Positions 35,379 through 44,248 of a stretch of 64,000 bases of DNA are shown here, one piece after another. The stretch lies in assembly GCF_000425185.1 (NCBI RefSeq), contig NZ_AULH01000008.1:62001-126000 (forward strand). The letters are read 5' to 3'. A model generated the notes under the pieces. It was not told the origin of the DNA, did no database searches, and worked only from the letters and a program-made list of their open reading frames with translations. The translations under genes were made by a program, and so were the position numbers. Origin of the DNA: Pleomorphomonas koreensis DSM 23070 (GTDB lineage Bacteria; Pseudomonadota; Alphaproteobacteria; Rhizobiales; Pleomorphomonadaceae). How positions within the stretch are numbered: the first letter of the stretch is position 1; every line of letters begins with the position of its first letter.

Positions 35379-36166
35379 GATGGGAAGACCTCGCGCGGCA
35401 CCTTGGCGAACAGGCGGGCGAAGTTGGCCGTGGTCGCCGCCGCCATCTCGGCCGGCGTCACGCCCTTCACCTCGGCCAGCACCTTCGCCGTATGCGCCAC
35501 ATAGGCCGGCTCGTTGCGCTTGCCGCGCCAGGGCTGCGGCGCGAGATAGGGCGCGTCGGTCTCGACCAGCAGCCGGTCCATCGGCACGTCGCGGGCGATC
35601 TCCCGCAACTCCTCGGAGCGCTTGAAGGTCAGGATGCCGGAGAAGGAGACATAGGCGCCGAGCGCCGTCGCCCGCTCCATCAGCTCGCGGCCGGAGGAGA
35701 AGCAGTGCAGCAGGATCGGGAAAGCGCCCTTCGCCGTCTCCTCGGTGAGGATGGCGATCATGTCGGCGTCGGCATCGCGCGAATGGATGCAGAGCGGCAG
35801 GCCGGTGATCCGCGCCGCCGCGATGTGGCGGCGGAACACCTCGGCCTGCACGTCGCGCGGCGACGAATCGTAGAAATAGTCGAGCCCGGCCTCGCCGATG
35901 CCGATCACCTTGGGATGGGCCGACAGCGCCACCAGATCGTCGACGCCGACGTCCGCCTCCTTGGCCGCCTCGTGCGGATGCGTGCCGACCGTGCAGTAGA
36001 CCGCGGGATGCGCCTCGGCGATCGCCCGCACCGCCGCGAAATCGCGGACGCGCGTGCCGATGGTCACCATAAGGCGCACGTCGGCCGCCGCCGCGCGGGC
36101 GATCAGCGCGTCGGTCTCGCCGGCGAAATCGGGAAAATCGAGGTGGCAATGGCTGTCGACGATCAT
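35375..36166 (-). CDS. tatD: TatD family metal-dependent deoxyribonuclease
   Basis: A 263-residue TIM-barrel hydrolase. The metal ligands are in DSHCHLDFPDFAGE (residues 4-17), GEAGLDYFYD (about residue 92), HSRDAD and LVETDAPYLAPQPWRGKRN. E. coli TatD is a 3'-5' exonuclease linked to DNA repair. Coupled to the MBL gene through the ATGA overlap. In related genomes metG lies upstream; here recG is divergent instead. Confidence 0.93.
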   Translation of the reverse strand: MIVDSHCHLDFPDFAGETDALIARAAAADVRLMVTIGTRVRDFAAVRAIAEAHPAVYCTVGTHPHEAAKEADVGVDDLVALSAHPKVIGIGEAGLDYFYDSSPRDVQAEVFRRHIAAARITGLPLCIHSRDADADMIAILTEETAKGAFPILLHCFSSGRELMERATALGAYVSFSGILTFKRSEELREIARDVPMDRLLVETDAPYLAPQPWRGKRNEPAYVAHTAKVLAEVKGVTPAEMAAATTANFARLFAKVPREVFPS

Positions 36167-36462
36167 CGGGGTCCGAACACGGAAAAGCGAGGGATTGTTC
36201 CGACATAGCCGCTCGCGCCGCCCCTGTCGAGCATCGGCGGCGGAAGGCTGATGCGCGCCGCGCGCCGGCCGTCACAAAACTCTCACCGACCGCGGCTAGA
36301 AAGGCGGCGGTCACGGCACGCATTGAGCCGCCCGACCTCTCGTTGACAGACAGGCTATTTTTCAGGGCGCCTTCGGGCGTCCGTTTTTTTGCGGCGTGGA
36401 TGAAGCGCCCGGTTCGGTCGCGAACGCTACCGTGATGCTCGCGGATGCCCTAACATCCCGCC
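36167..36462. other. Divergent tatD-recG intergenic region with plus-strand terminator
   Basis: About 300 bases. Apart from promoter regions it contains an isolated plus-strand intrinsic terminator at 36361-36391 that belongs to no annotated gene; see that entry. No ribosome-binding site or small reading frame upstream of it looks convincing. Confidence 0.5.
36367..36391 (+). terminator. Orphan intrinsic terminator upstream of recG
   Basis: GGGCG-CCTTCGGG-CGTCC forms a short GC-rich stem with a CTTCGG-type loop, followed by G and seven T. The only plus-strand gene nearby is recG, which starts 70 bases later, so this terminator ends either a small RNA starting somewhere after about 36250 or an attenuated recG leader. 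Confidence 0.65.
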
Positions 36463-38574
36463 ATGCGTCCCGATGTGCTCAATCCGCTGTTCCAGCCGCT
36501 CACCAGCCTGCCCGGCGTCGGCCCGCGCACCGCCCCCAAGCTCGAAAAGCTGGTCGGCCCCGGCGGCGAGACGGCGCGCGGCGCGGTGGTGCTCGACCTG
36601 TTGTTCCACGTCCCGACCGGACTCATCGACCGCAGCCATGAAGCGCTGATCGATTCTGCCCCGGAAGGGGCGATCGTCACGCTGCGCGTCCACGTCGACC
36701 GCCACCGGCCGACGCCGCCGCAGTCGCGGGCGCCCTACCGCATCCTCGTCCACGACGACAGCGGCGAGCTTGCCGTCACCTATTTCCGCGCCGAAAAGGC
36801 CTGGCTGGAAAAGCTCTATCCAGTCGGCGAGACGGTGCTGATCTCCGGCCGCGTCGAGCGCTTCAACGGCGCGCCGCAGATGAGCCACCCCGACCACGTG
36901 GTGGCGGAGGCCGAGGCCGACAAACTGCCGCGCCTCGAACCGGTCTACCCGATGACCGAGGGCGTCGGCGGCCGGCTGATCGCCCGCCTCACGGAAGCGG
37001 CCCTCGCCCGCCTGCCGGCGCTGCCGGAATGGCTGGACGAGGCGCACCGCCGCCGCGAGGTCTGGCCCTCCTTCGCCGACGCGCTCAGGCAGCTCCACAG
37101 GCCCGAAGCGATCGAGGCCGCCGACCAGCCGAGCCCGGCGCTGACCCGCCTCGCCTATGACGAACTCCTGGCCAACCAGCTCGCCCTCGCACTCGTCCGC
37201 CGGCAGTTGAAGGGCGCCACCATCCGGCCGCGCCTGCCGACCGGCGACATCGCCACCCGCCTGCGCGCCGCCCTGCCCTTCAAGCTCACCGGCTCGCAGG
37301 AGACCGCCATCGCCGAGGCGGTCGCCGACCTGTCGGCCCCCAGCCGCATGGTGCGGCTCGTGCAGGGCGACGTCGGCTCGGGCAAGACCATGGTGGCGCT
37401 GTTCACGGCCGCCGCCGCCGTAGAGGCCGGCGGCCAGGTGGCGGTGATGGCGCCGACCGAACTCTTGGCCCGCCAGCACGCCCGCTCCATGGCGCCCCTT
37501 GCCGAAGCGGCCGGTCTCCGTCTGGCGCTGGTCACCGGCGCCGACAAGACCAGGGGCAAGCGCGAGACGCTGGAGCGGATCGCCGCCGGCGAGGTCGACA
37601 TCGTCGTCGGCACGCACGCGCTGTTCCAGTCGGCCGTCGAGTTCCAGAACCTGACGCTGGCCGTCGTCGACGAGCAGCACCGCTTCGGCGTCCACCAGCG
37701 GCTGGCCCTCTCCGCCAAGGGCGCCAGGACCGACCTCCTGGTGATGACCGCGACGCCCATCCCGCGCACGCTGATGCTGGCCTATTTCGGCGACATGGAC
37801 GTCTCCCGCCTCACTGAGAAGCCGGCCGGACGCAAGCCGATCGCCACCGTCACCGTACCGCAGGACCGCATCGGCGAGATCGTTGGCCGCATCGGCTCGG
37901 CCATCCGGCTCGAAGGCGCCAAGGTCTACTGGGTGTGCCCGCTGGTCGAGGAGAGCGAGAGCGTCGACCTCGCCGCCGCCGAGGAGCGCTACGCCGACCT
38001 CCGGCAGTATTTCGGCGACGACGTGGCGCTCGTCCACGGCCGCATGAAGGCGGCCGAGAAGGACGCCGCCATGGCCCGCTTCAAGGCCGGCGAGGCGCAC
38101 ATCCTGGTGGCGACCACGGTGATCGAGGTCGGCGTCGACGTGCCTGACGCCACCATCATGGTGATCGAGCACGCCGAGCGCTTCGGCCTCGCCCAGTTGC
38201 ACCAGTTGCGCGGCCGGGTCGGCCGCGGCGACAAGTCGTCGGCCTGCGTGCTGCTCTACAAGGGACCGCTCGGCGAGACGGCGAAGGCGCGGCTCACCGT
38301 CATGCGCGACACCGACGACGGCTTCCGCATCGCCGAGGAGGACCTGAAGCTCAGGGGCGGCGGCGAACTGCTCGGCACCCGCCAGAGCGGCCTGCCCGGC
38401 TTCCGCTTCGTGCGCGCCGAGCACCACGGCGCGCTGATGGAGACGGCGCGCGACGACGCCGGATTGCTGCTCGCCCGCGACGCCGGCCTCGCCGGCCCGC
38501 GCGGCGAGGCGCTGAAGCTGCTGCTCTATCTATTCGGCCGCGACGAGGCGGTGCGGCTGATCCGGGCCGGCTGA
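36463..38574 (+). CDS. recG: ATP-dependent DNA helicase RecG
   Basis: A 703-residue helicase that regresses stalled forks and processes branched DNA. The N-terminal wedge OB-fold (about 60-170) precedes the motor. Visible helicase motifs: LTGSQETAIAE, Walker A QGDVGSGKTMVA near residue 307, Walker B box VVDEQHRFGVHQR, ATPIPRTL, and the C-terminal VIEVGVDVPDATIM with QLRGRVGRG. Length is normal for the family. It is followed convergently, five bases away, by a LysR gene. Confidence 0.97.
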   Translation: MRPDVLNPLFQPLTSLPGVGPRTAPKLEKLVGPGGETARGAVVLDLLFHVPTGLIDRSHEALIDSAPEGAIVTLRVHVDRHRPTPPQSRAPYRILVHDDSGELAVTYFRAEKAWLEKLYPVGETVLISGRVERFNGAPQMSHPDHVVAEAEADKLPRLEPVYPMTEGVGGRLIARLTEAALARLPALPEWLDEAHRRREVWPSFADALRQLHRPEAIEAADQPSPALTRLAYDELLANQLALALVRRQLKGATIRPRLPTGDIATRLRAALPFKLTGSQETAIAEAVADLSAPSRMVRLVQGDVGSGKTMVALFTAAAAVEAGGQVAVMAPTELLARQHARSMAPLAEAAGLRLALVTGADKTRGKRETLERIAAGEVDIVVGTHALFQSAVEFQNLTLAVVDEQHRFGVHQRLALSAKGARTDLLVMTATPIPRTLMLAYFGDMDVSRLTEKPAGRKPIATVTVPQDRIGEIVGRIGSAIRLEGAKVYWVCPLVEESESVDLAAAEERYADLRQYFGDDVALVHGRMKAAEKDAAMARFKAGEAHILVATTVIEVGVDVPDATIMVIEHAERFGLAQLHQLRGRVGRGDKSSACVLLYKGPLGETAKARLTVMRDTDDGFRIAEEDLKLRGGGELLGTRQSGLPGFRFVRAEHHGALMETARDDAGLLLARDAGLAGPRGEALKLLLYLFGRDEAVRLIRAG

Positions 38575-38578
38575 TGCC

Positions 38579-39508
38579 TCACCGCTCGCCGGCCGCCCGC
38601 ACCTCGCCCGCCACCTCGCGGATGGCGGCCATCAGCAGCTCGGCGCCGAGCGTCGGCGTCACATCCGAACGGACGATCAGCCCCAAGGGACCGAAGGTGT
38701 CGGAGGTGTCGACCGGCAGCTCGCGCAGCGTGCCGGCCGCGATGTCGCCGGCCACCTCGCCATAGTGGGCGATCCAGATGGCGTCGGAGCTGGTGGCGAA
38801 GGCCCGGCCGAACACCGTCGACACCGTGTCGATGCGGCGAAGCTGCGGCCCGACGGCCAGGCGGATCAGCAGCTCGACGGCATGATCGTGAATGATCGAG
38901 CCGGGCGGCGGCACCAGCACCACATAGTCGGAGAGGCGCGAAACCCCCGCCCCGGCCGCGAAGATCGGATGCTCGCGCCGCGCCACCACCGCCACCCGCT
39001 CGGTGTAGAGATGCTCGAAGGTCAGGCCGACCATGCTGGCCGGCAAGCCCATCCGCCCCAGCGCGAAATCCAGCTCGCCCACCCGAAGCTGGTTGAGGAT
39101 GGTGACGTTGTCGGCGGTTATGACTTGCGGCGTCGTCCCGACGTTGATGGCGAGGAAGCGCGCCACCGCGTCCGGCAGCACGCGCGCCGAGGCCGACGAT
39201 AGCGCGCCGATCCTGACGATCGACGCCCCCTGCTTCAGCGCCAGTTCCACCGACTCGACGCCCTGCCGGAGCGCGGCGATCGAGGCGCTGGCAAAGCGCA
39301 GGAACACCTCGCCGTAATAGGACAGCACCACCGAGCGGTGGCTGCGGTCGAACAACTCGACGCCGAGAATCTCCTCCAGTTCCCTGATGGTCTTCGACAC
39401 CGCCGGCTGGCTGATCGACAGCGACACCGCTGCCTTGCCGATGCTTTTCAGACGGGCGACTTCCACAAAGGAGCTGAGATGCCTATGTTTGATACGGTTC
39501 TCGATCAC
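38579..39508 (-). CDS. LysR family regulator, PcaQ-like
   Basis: A 309-residue LysR-type protein. The N-terminus RIKHRHLSSFVEVARLKSIG and the helix-turn-helix SISQPAVSKTIRELEEILGV, ending in FLRFASASIAALRQGVESVE, resemble PcaQ, the activator of protocatechuate genes in rhizobia. No pca genes are adjacent, so its target is elsewhere or different. It lies divergent from the dsbA-like gene 150 bases away, a possible regulatory target by the usual LysR rule. Confidence 0.87.
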   Translation of the reverse strand: MIENRIKHRHLSSFVEVARLKSIGKAAVSLSISQPAVSKTIRELEEILGVELFDRSHRSVVLSYYGEVFLRFASASIAALRQGVESVELALKQGASIVRIGALSSASARVLPDAVARFLAINVGTTPQVITADNVTILNQLRVGELDFALGRMGLPASMVGLTFEHLYTERVAVVARREHPIFAAGAGVSRLSDYVVLVPPPGSIIHDHAVELLIRLAVGPQLRRIDTVSTVFGRAFATSSDAIWIAHYGEVAGDIAAGTLRELPVDTSDTFGPLGLIVRSDVTPTLGAELLMAAIREVAGEVRAAGER

Positions 39509-39657
39509 GGCGGGTCCTCTATAACCGGCCGTTATGTAAAAGGGCCGCGGGTCCTGCTACCATGGATCATTGGTCGAGTCCGTGTCTGCCCTCGTCCGTA
39601 AAGGAGGGTATGGAATCGGGCCGGTCGTCGGCCGCAACGCTCACGCGAGGAGTTGCC

Positions 39658-40317
39658 ATGCAGAAACCCACGCTCCATCTCGACGTCATCGTCGACGTCG
39701 TCTGCCCCTGGTGCTTCCTCGGCAAGCGCCGGCTCGACGCCGCCATCGAGGACCTCGACGATGTCGACGTCGCGGTGCGCTACCGGCCGTTCCAGCTCGA
39801 TCCCGACACGCCGAAGGAAGGCATCGACCGCGAGAGCTACATCATCGGCAAGTTCGGCAGCCCCGACGCGCTGGACGAGGCGCACGCCCGCCTGTTCGCG
39901 CTCGGCGCCGACGTCGGCATCACCTACGCCTTCGACCTGATCGAGAAGACGCCCAACACGCTTGACGCCCATCGCCTCGTGCGCTGGGCGGCGGCCGAAG
40001 GGCTCGAAGAGCCCATGCTGGAGCGGCTGTTCTCGCTGTTCTTCGAGGAAGGCGCCGACCTCAGCGACATCGATACGCTGGTGGCGGCCGCCGAGGAAGT
40101 CGGGCTCGACGGCGACGAGGTGACGATGAAGCTCGAGGATGGCGCCGACCTCGACGCGGTGCAGGCGGAGATCGCCCATGCCGCCCGCATCGGCATCACC
40201 GGCGTGCCGACCGTCATCATCGAGAACAAGTTCGCCATCTCCGGCGCCCAGACGCCGGACGTGCTGGTCGAGGCGCTGCGTCGCATCGCCGCCGAGCTGG
40301 ACGCCACGCAGGGCTGA
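39658..40317 (+). CDS. DsbA-family (FrnE-like) thioredoxin-fold oxidoreductase
   Basis: A 219-residue protein with the FrnE/2-hydroxychromene isomerase layout: VIVDVVCPWCFLGKRRL near residue 9 gives the CPWC active site, followed by a helical insertion with YRPFQLDPDTP, and the cis-proline loop GITGVPTVII near residue 180. There is no signal peptide, so it is probably a cytosolic thiol oxidoreductase. ATG at 39658 has GAGGAG upstream. It is the last intact gene before the decayed insertion sequence. Confidence 0.9.
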   Translation: MQKPTLHLDVIVDVVCPWCFLGKRRLDAAIEDLDDVDVAVRYRPFQLDPDTPKEGIDRESYIIGKFGSPDALDEAHARLFALGADVGITYAFDLIEKTPNTLDAHRLVRWAAAEGLEEPMLERLFSLFFEEGADLSDIDTLVAAAEEVGLDGDEVTMKLEDGADLDAVQAEIAHAARIGITGVPTVIIENKFAISGAQTPDVLVEALRRIAAELDATQG

Positions 40318-40419
40318 AGCCTCGAAAGGATGAAACGACGAAGGGGCGCCCCAACCCAGGCTATGCAAGAACCCGATGTCGCTTAATTGGCTGCCGCAGA
40401 TGCGACGTGAGCTTCCGGC

Positions 40420-41240
40420 TCAGTTCGGCGTGATCGACTGAACCCCGAAGGCATTCGCCGCGTGCAGGATATTGAAGGCGAGGATCGAGAGGGCCGCCTC
40501 CGCCTTCGCCGCCCTTATTCGCCTGGTTAGGAATCTCCCACTGCGCTCTGGAGATTGTACGAAGGCATCTTGGGTGCAAGACCATAGCCCATTGGCTTTG
40601 CCTCCGGCTCGCCGAAGACGAGCACCTCTGCGTCATGCCGCGCCAACTCCTGCTGCCTTCGGACGAGCCGATCCTTCCGGCGCCGGAGAGAGGCTATGGC
40701 GGCCGCGAAATTCTCGCGGTGTAGCGGCTGATCGTCGAAACCCTGACCCACTGTCTCGCCGATGATGTCGGGGCGATCGAGATAGTAGGCGATTTCCTTT
40801 TCAGTGTGCGCGATGTCTCAGGCGAGATGTTCGGCCCCAGCGATATTCTTCGGACTTGAGACGGCCCGCATCTTCGTGCCGTCCACCGCCACGACATGCC
40901 CGCCGACGAGTCCTTGCTCACGACAGAATTGCACAAAGGCCGCGCTAACAGCGATGATCGCTTCGGGATTGTCATGCCGGAAGGCCGCAATGGTCCGGTA
41001 ATCCGGCGCCAGGCGGCGCATCAACCACATCGCTTCGAGATCACGAACGCCGGCGCGCTCGAGATGGCGCGACGATCGGACTTGGTTGAGATAACCCCAT
41101 ATATAGAGCCGGAGCAAATCACCGGGCTGGAAACCCGGCCTGCCAGTTGCCTCCGCAACGGCCCGGTTGAAGCCTAGCTCGACCAAGTCCAGGCTGGCGA
41201 CGAAAGCATCGACGACGCGAACCATACCATCCGACGCCAC
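40420..41240 (-). pseudogene. Decayed IS1182-type transposase
   Basis: The N-terminal 140 residues are intact, with GYLNQVRSSRHLERAGVRDL and APDYRTIAAFRHDN, then VVAVDGTKMRAV, as in IS1182-family transposases. A stop at 40818-40820 interrupts the frame after EHLA; the reading continues beyond it (AHTEKEIAYYLDRPDIIGE to GLAPKMPSYNLQSAVGDS). After a stop near 40553 most of the catalytic core is missing; a last fragment, LSILAFNILHAANAFGVQ, resembles a transposase C-terminus and ends at 40420. It is therefore broken by a nonsense change and an internal deletion. Terminal inverted repeats were not found. Confidence 0.88.
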
Positions 41241-41404
41241 GTAGTCATCGATGCAGGGTGGCAGTAAGCTGATCTGATCTCGGCTGCCCCCGCAAATGAA
41301 GCTTACAACTCGCCTCCGTAAATTGTAATTCTATTATACTTCGATTTACGGGCTTGGATAAGCTTGTTTATCGTCATTCGATTTTAAACATACCGCCCGA
41401 GAAT
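41241..41404. other. AT-rich spacer between IS remnant and quinone oxidoreductase gene
   Basis: About 160 bases of low-GC sequence (CGTAAATTGTAATTCTATTA), unlike the flanking chromosome. It is consistent with transferred DNA. Nothing else is recognised in it. Confidence 0.5.
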
Positions 41405-42367
41405 CTACAGCTTAACGTTCGGAGCGAGAACAATCCTCCTCTGTGTATCGCTTGCTGACCATGCCTCTTCTATCTGGCTAAGCGGCATTGTCGTAGTCGC
41501 AAGGTCGAAGCCGATTACAGGGGCAGCGTTCATCAGCTGGCTGATGCAGCCGACGATGTCTTTCTCGGGGACGCTACCGGCGCCGCTGCCCATAATCTCG
41601 ATTGCGGAGGCACGCAGAAGCGCGCCCGGCAAATTGACGGACGTTCCGCCGGAAAGGCCGAGTTGGATAAAACGAATGCGTTTGGTTGCGTGACCAGAGC
41701 GGGCGGCCTCGATAATCTGCAGGGCGCTTGGCCCCCAGAGGTAGTCGAGCACAATGTCCACGCCATCGGCGAAGTGATGTTGCCACTCCTCAGCCGAAGC
41801 ATGGCCGGCCTGATCGAGCACAACCGTAGCATCCGCACCCAACATGGTCAGCCGATCCAGCACTTCGCGGTTGCGTCCAGTGGCTATCACCCTGCCGGCT
41901 CCAAGGTGTTTGGTGATCTGAACTGCGACACGCCCCGCCGACCCGGTCGCGCCGTTGATGAGGACGGTTTCGCCCTGCTGGATTTTCGCTCTCATCTGCA
42001 GCGCGACCCAAGCCGACATGCCGGGATCGGCAAGCGCTGCTAGAGACACATCGTCAACACCATCCGGAACGGACAAACATTGTGCTCTCGCTACAACCGT
42101 CCGCTCGGCCATTCCGCCGAAGGGTTGGCGGGGGAATAAGAAGTAGACGCGTTGACCATCGTCGAGCGTTCCGATGCCGTCGATGCCGACGACGAATGGC
42201 GGCTTAGCGGTAAAGCTGTAGTGCTTGCCGAGCGCTCGTAACTTGACGAAATTTGTGAGCGCCGATGCTGTCACATGGATCCGCACCTCCCCCTCGCCAG
42301 GGACTGGCTCATCGAAATCAACATAACCCGGAGCGTTCCCGGTTTCACGAACGACGGCCCCTTTCAT
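41405..42367 (-). CDS. Zinc-free quinone oxidoreductase / medium-chain dehydrogenase family
   Basis: A 320-residue MDR-superfamily enzyme. The N-terminal GroES-like part contains EPVPGEGEVRIHVTASALTN; the nucleotide-binding motif NGATGSAGRVAVQI lies near residue 140. No structural zinc cysteines are seen, so it belongs with quinone oxidoreductases. Codon use is visibly less GC-biased than in neighbours, and it lies between an insertion-sequence remnant and a repeat cluster, both pointing to recent transfer. ATG at 42367 overlaps no upstream gene. Confidence 0.85.
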   Translation of the reverse strand: MKGAVVRETGNAPGYVDFDEPVPGEGEVRIHVTASALTNFVKLRALGKHYSFTAKPPFVVGIDGIGTLDDGQRVYFLFPRQPFGGMAERTVVARAQCLSVPDGVDDVSLAALADPGMSAWVALQMRAKIQQGETVLINGATGSAGRVAVQITKHLGAGRVIATGRNREVLDRLTMLGADATVVLDQAGHASAEEWQHHFADGVDIVLDYLWGPSALQIIEAARSGHATKRIRFIQLGLSGGTSVNLPGALLRASAIEIMGSGAGSVPEKDIVGCISQLMNAAPVIGFDLATTTMPLSQIEEAWSASDTQRRIVLAPNVKL

Positions 42368-42823
42368 GCCGCGCTCCCGACCGAAGAAAGATCATCGCTG
42401 CGGGAGCAATCGGTCCGGTTTTGGATAGCCATTTCGTCTGTCCTTCCTGTCTTGCCGCGGGCACAGCGAAGGACTTGAGCAACTTGCTTTCGTCTACGAA
42501 TGGCTACACGCCACTGGCAGCCCAGCAAGAGGACACACGTCCACCCTGCCGTGGACGCAGCCGCATTGGCTGGTTTGGCCTGCCGACCCGGCGGCAAGCT
42601 GGCCGGAGCTCACCACACCGGCCTGCCTTTTTCGACATTCAATGGATAACGTTCCGCTTGGACGCGATCAAGTCCGCTTTTAATCGTCTGAAGTCAGCCA
42701 CGACATCGCGGCGGTGGCCAAGCTGCACTAGCTCCGATCGACGATGCTTTTCACTCTGCTGGCGTAGCATGCTCAACGTCTCGTTTTTGCACAGCCCCAA
42801 CCGGAGCGCCCCTTTCCGATGAC
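42368..42823. other. Unassigned accessory stretch upstream of quinone oxidoreductase gene
   Basis: About 450 bases with mixed composition. A minus-strand frame at roughly 42650-42825 reads LCKNETLSMLRQQSEKHRRS and then ELVQLGHRRDVVADFRRLKA, which looks protein-like and might be the remnant of a coiled-coil or regulator C-terminus, but it lacks a start and is not recognised. Plus-strand frames here look like shadows. Confidence 0.4.
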
Positions 42824-42929
42824 ATAGAGCATTTCCGTCGAAATCCGGTTCGCCGGAAATGCTCTATCTCATTGTTGAGACGCAATTCCGGACGCAAAAC
42901 CGGTTCCCACTTTGCTGGAATTGCTCCAG
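42824..42929. repeat. Two adjacent palindromic intergenic repeats
   Basis: First element: ATAGAGCATTTCCG (42824-42837) with the perfect complement CGGAAATGCTCTAT (42854-42867), spacer containing CCGGTT. Second: CAATTCCGGACGCAAAACCG from 42883, ending GGAATTG at 42923. The second matches the complement of 21492-21539 nearly throughout. Rhizobial genomes often carry such elements between genes. Confidence 0.8.
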
Positions 42930-42940
42930 CGGCCGTGCCG

Positions 42941-43927
42941 TCAGATGACCTCGCCCATGTCGCGGTCGATATGCTCGGCCTTGATCCAGCGGACGGTGCC
43001 GGTCCATGAGCGCATCACCACCGTGTCGGTGATGATCTTGCCATTCTTGAAGCGCACGCCGCTCAGGAGGTTGCCCTTGGTGACGCCGGTCGCCGCGAAC
43101 AGCACGTCGCCCTGCGCCATATCCTCCATGGTGTACTTCTTGGTGACGTCCTCGATACCCATCCGCTTGGCACGCTCGATCTGGTCGGGCCGGTTGATCA
43201 TCAAGCGCCCCTGCATCTGGCCGCCGAGGCAGCGCAGCGCCGCCGCCGCCAGCACGCCCTCCGGCGCGCCGCCGACGCCGAGGTAGATGTCGATGCCGGT
43301 CTCGTCGGGATCGGTGGTCTGGATGACGCCGGCAATGTCGCCATCGCCGATCAGCCGGATGGAGGCGCCGAGCCCGCGGACCTCGTCGATCAGCCGCGCG
43401 TGACGCGGCCGGTCGAGGATGCAGGCGGTCAGCGCCGACACCGGCACGCCCTTGGCCTTGGCCAGCGCGCGGAGGTTGTCGGTGGGCGTGGCGTCGAGAT
43501 CGACCACGCCGGCCGGGAAGCCCGGGCCGATGGCGATCTTGTCCATGTAGACGTCGGGGGCGTTCAGCAGGCCGCCCTGCTCGGCGACGGCGATGCAGGC
43601 CAGCGAATTGGTCTGGTTCTTGGCGCACATCGAGGTGCCTTCGAGCGGGTCGACGGCGATATCGACGCGCGGCCCCTTGCCGCTGCCCACCTCTTCGCCG
43701 ATGTACAGCATCGGCGCCTCGTCGCGCTCGCCCTCCCCGATCATGATCGTGCCCTGGACCGGCAGCTGGTTGAGTTCGCTGCGCATGGCGTCGACGGCCG
43801 CCTGATCGGCGCGGCGTTCGTCGCCATGCCCCCTCTGGCGGGCGGCTGCGATGGCGGTGCGTTCGGTAACCCGAACGATTTCCAGAGTCAGAATTCGATC
43901 GAGGGAAGTGGAGAATTTCTGCAACAT
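42941..43927 (-). CDS. glpX: Class II fructose-1,6-bisphosphatase (GlpX)
   Basis: A 328-residue GlpX-type phosphatase acting in gluconeogenesis. The metal and substrate motifs are clear: GEGERDEAPML, DIAVDPLEGT, LDRPRHARLI and GVGGAPEGVLAAAALRCLGG, with the C-terminal SWTGTVRWIKAEH. ATG at 43927 fits family length; the longer frame to 43996 is arginine-rich. It follows hom on the same strand with 321 bases between, an order (hom-glpX) common in Hyphomicrobiales. Confidence 0.96.
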   Translation of the reverse strand: MLQKFSTSLDRILTLEIVRVTERTAIAAARQRGHGDERRADQAAVDAMRSELNQLPVQGTIMIGEGERDEAPMLYIGEEVGSGKGPRVDIAVDPLEGTSMCAKNQTNSLACIAVAEQGGLLNAPDVYMDKIAIGPGFPAGVVDLDATPTDNLRALAKAKGVPVSALTACILDRPRHARLIDEVRGLGASIRLIGDGDIAGVIQTTDPDETGIDIYLGVGGAPEGVLAAAALRCLGGQMQGRLMINRPDQIERAKRMGIEDVTKKYTMEDMAQGDVLFAATGVTKGNLLSGVRFKNGKIITDTVVMRSWTGTVRWIKAEHIDRDMGEVI

Positions 43928-44248
43928 GAAATAACCCGCGGTTGGGACGGCCGACCGGATTCGTCGCAGCGCCCGGCGGAGGCCTCGGGGCGGCACGCGA
44001 ACGGGGAGGAAACCCGGTCGATACCTAAGCGAGGTAGGAAGAAGGGGCGTTTGAGGTCAATGCGCCATAGGACGCAATACGGATCCGGCGCCGCCGGGTT
44101 AACCATGGCGCGACGCCGTCCCGCCACGATTACTTGGCGAAATACCGCCATTTACCGCCATTTGCCGCTGGTTCCATCGCCAGACATGCAAAAAGTCGAT
44201 AGCAGCATTCCCGTGCCTGGGTCCGTCGTCCACCGGCTCCGGCGGTGA
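43928..44248. other. Intergenic region between hom and glpX
   Basis: 321 bases with no convincing gene. The portion 44090-44165 is moderately AT-rich and may contain the glpX promoter. A short minus-strand frame (43888-44151) overlaps the glpX start and has no protein features. Confidence 0.5.

Noticed and set aside
34485-36323. 612-residue minus-strand frame
   Set aside because: The N-terminal half is tatD in a wrong frame; only 34485-35378 is a gene.
42265-42822. 185-residue plus-strand frame
   Set aside because: Overlaps the start of the oxidoreductase gene antisense and lacks protein-like features.
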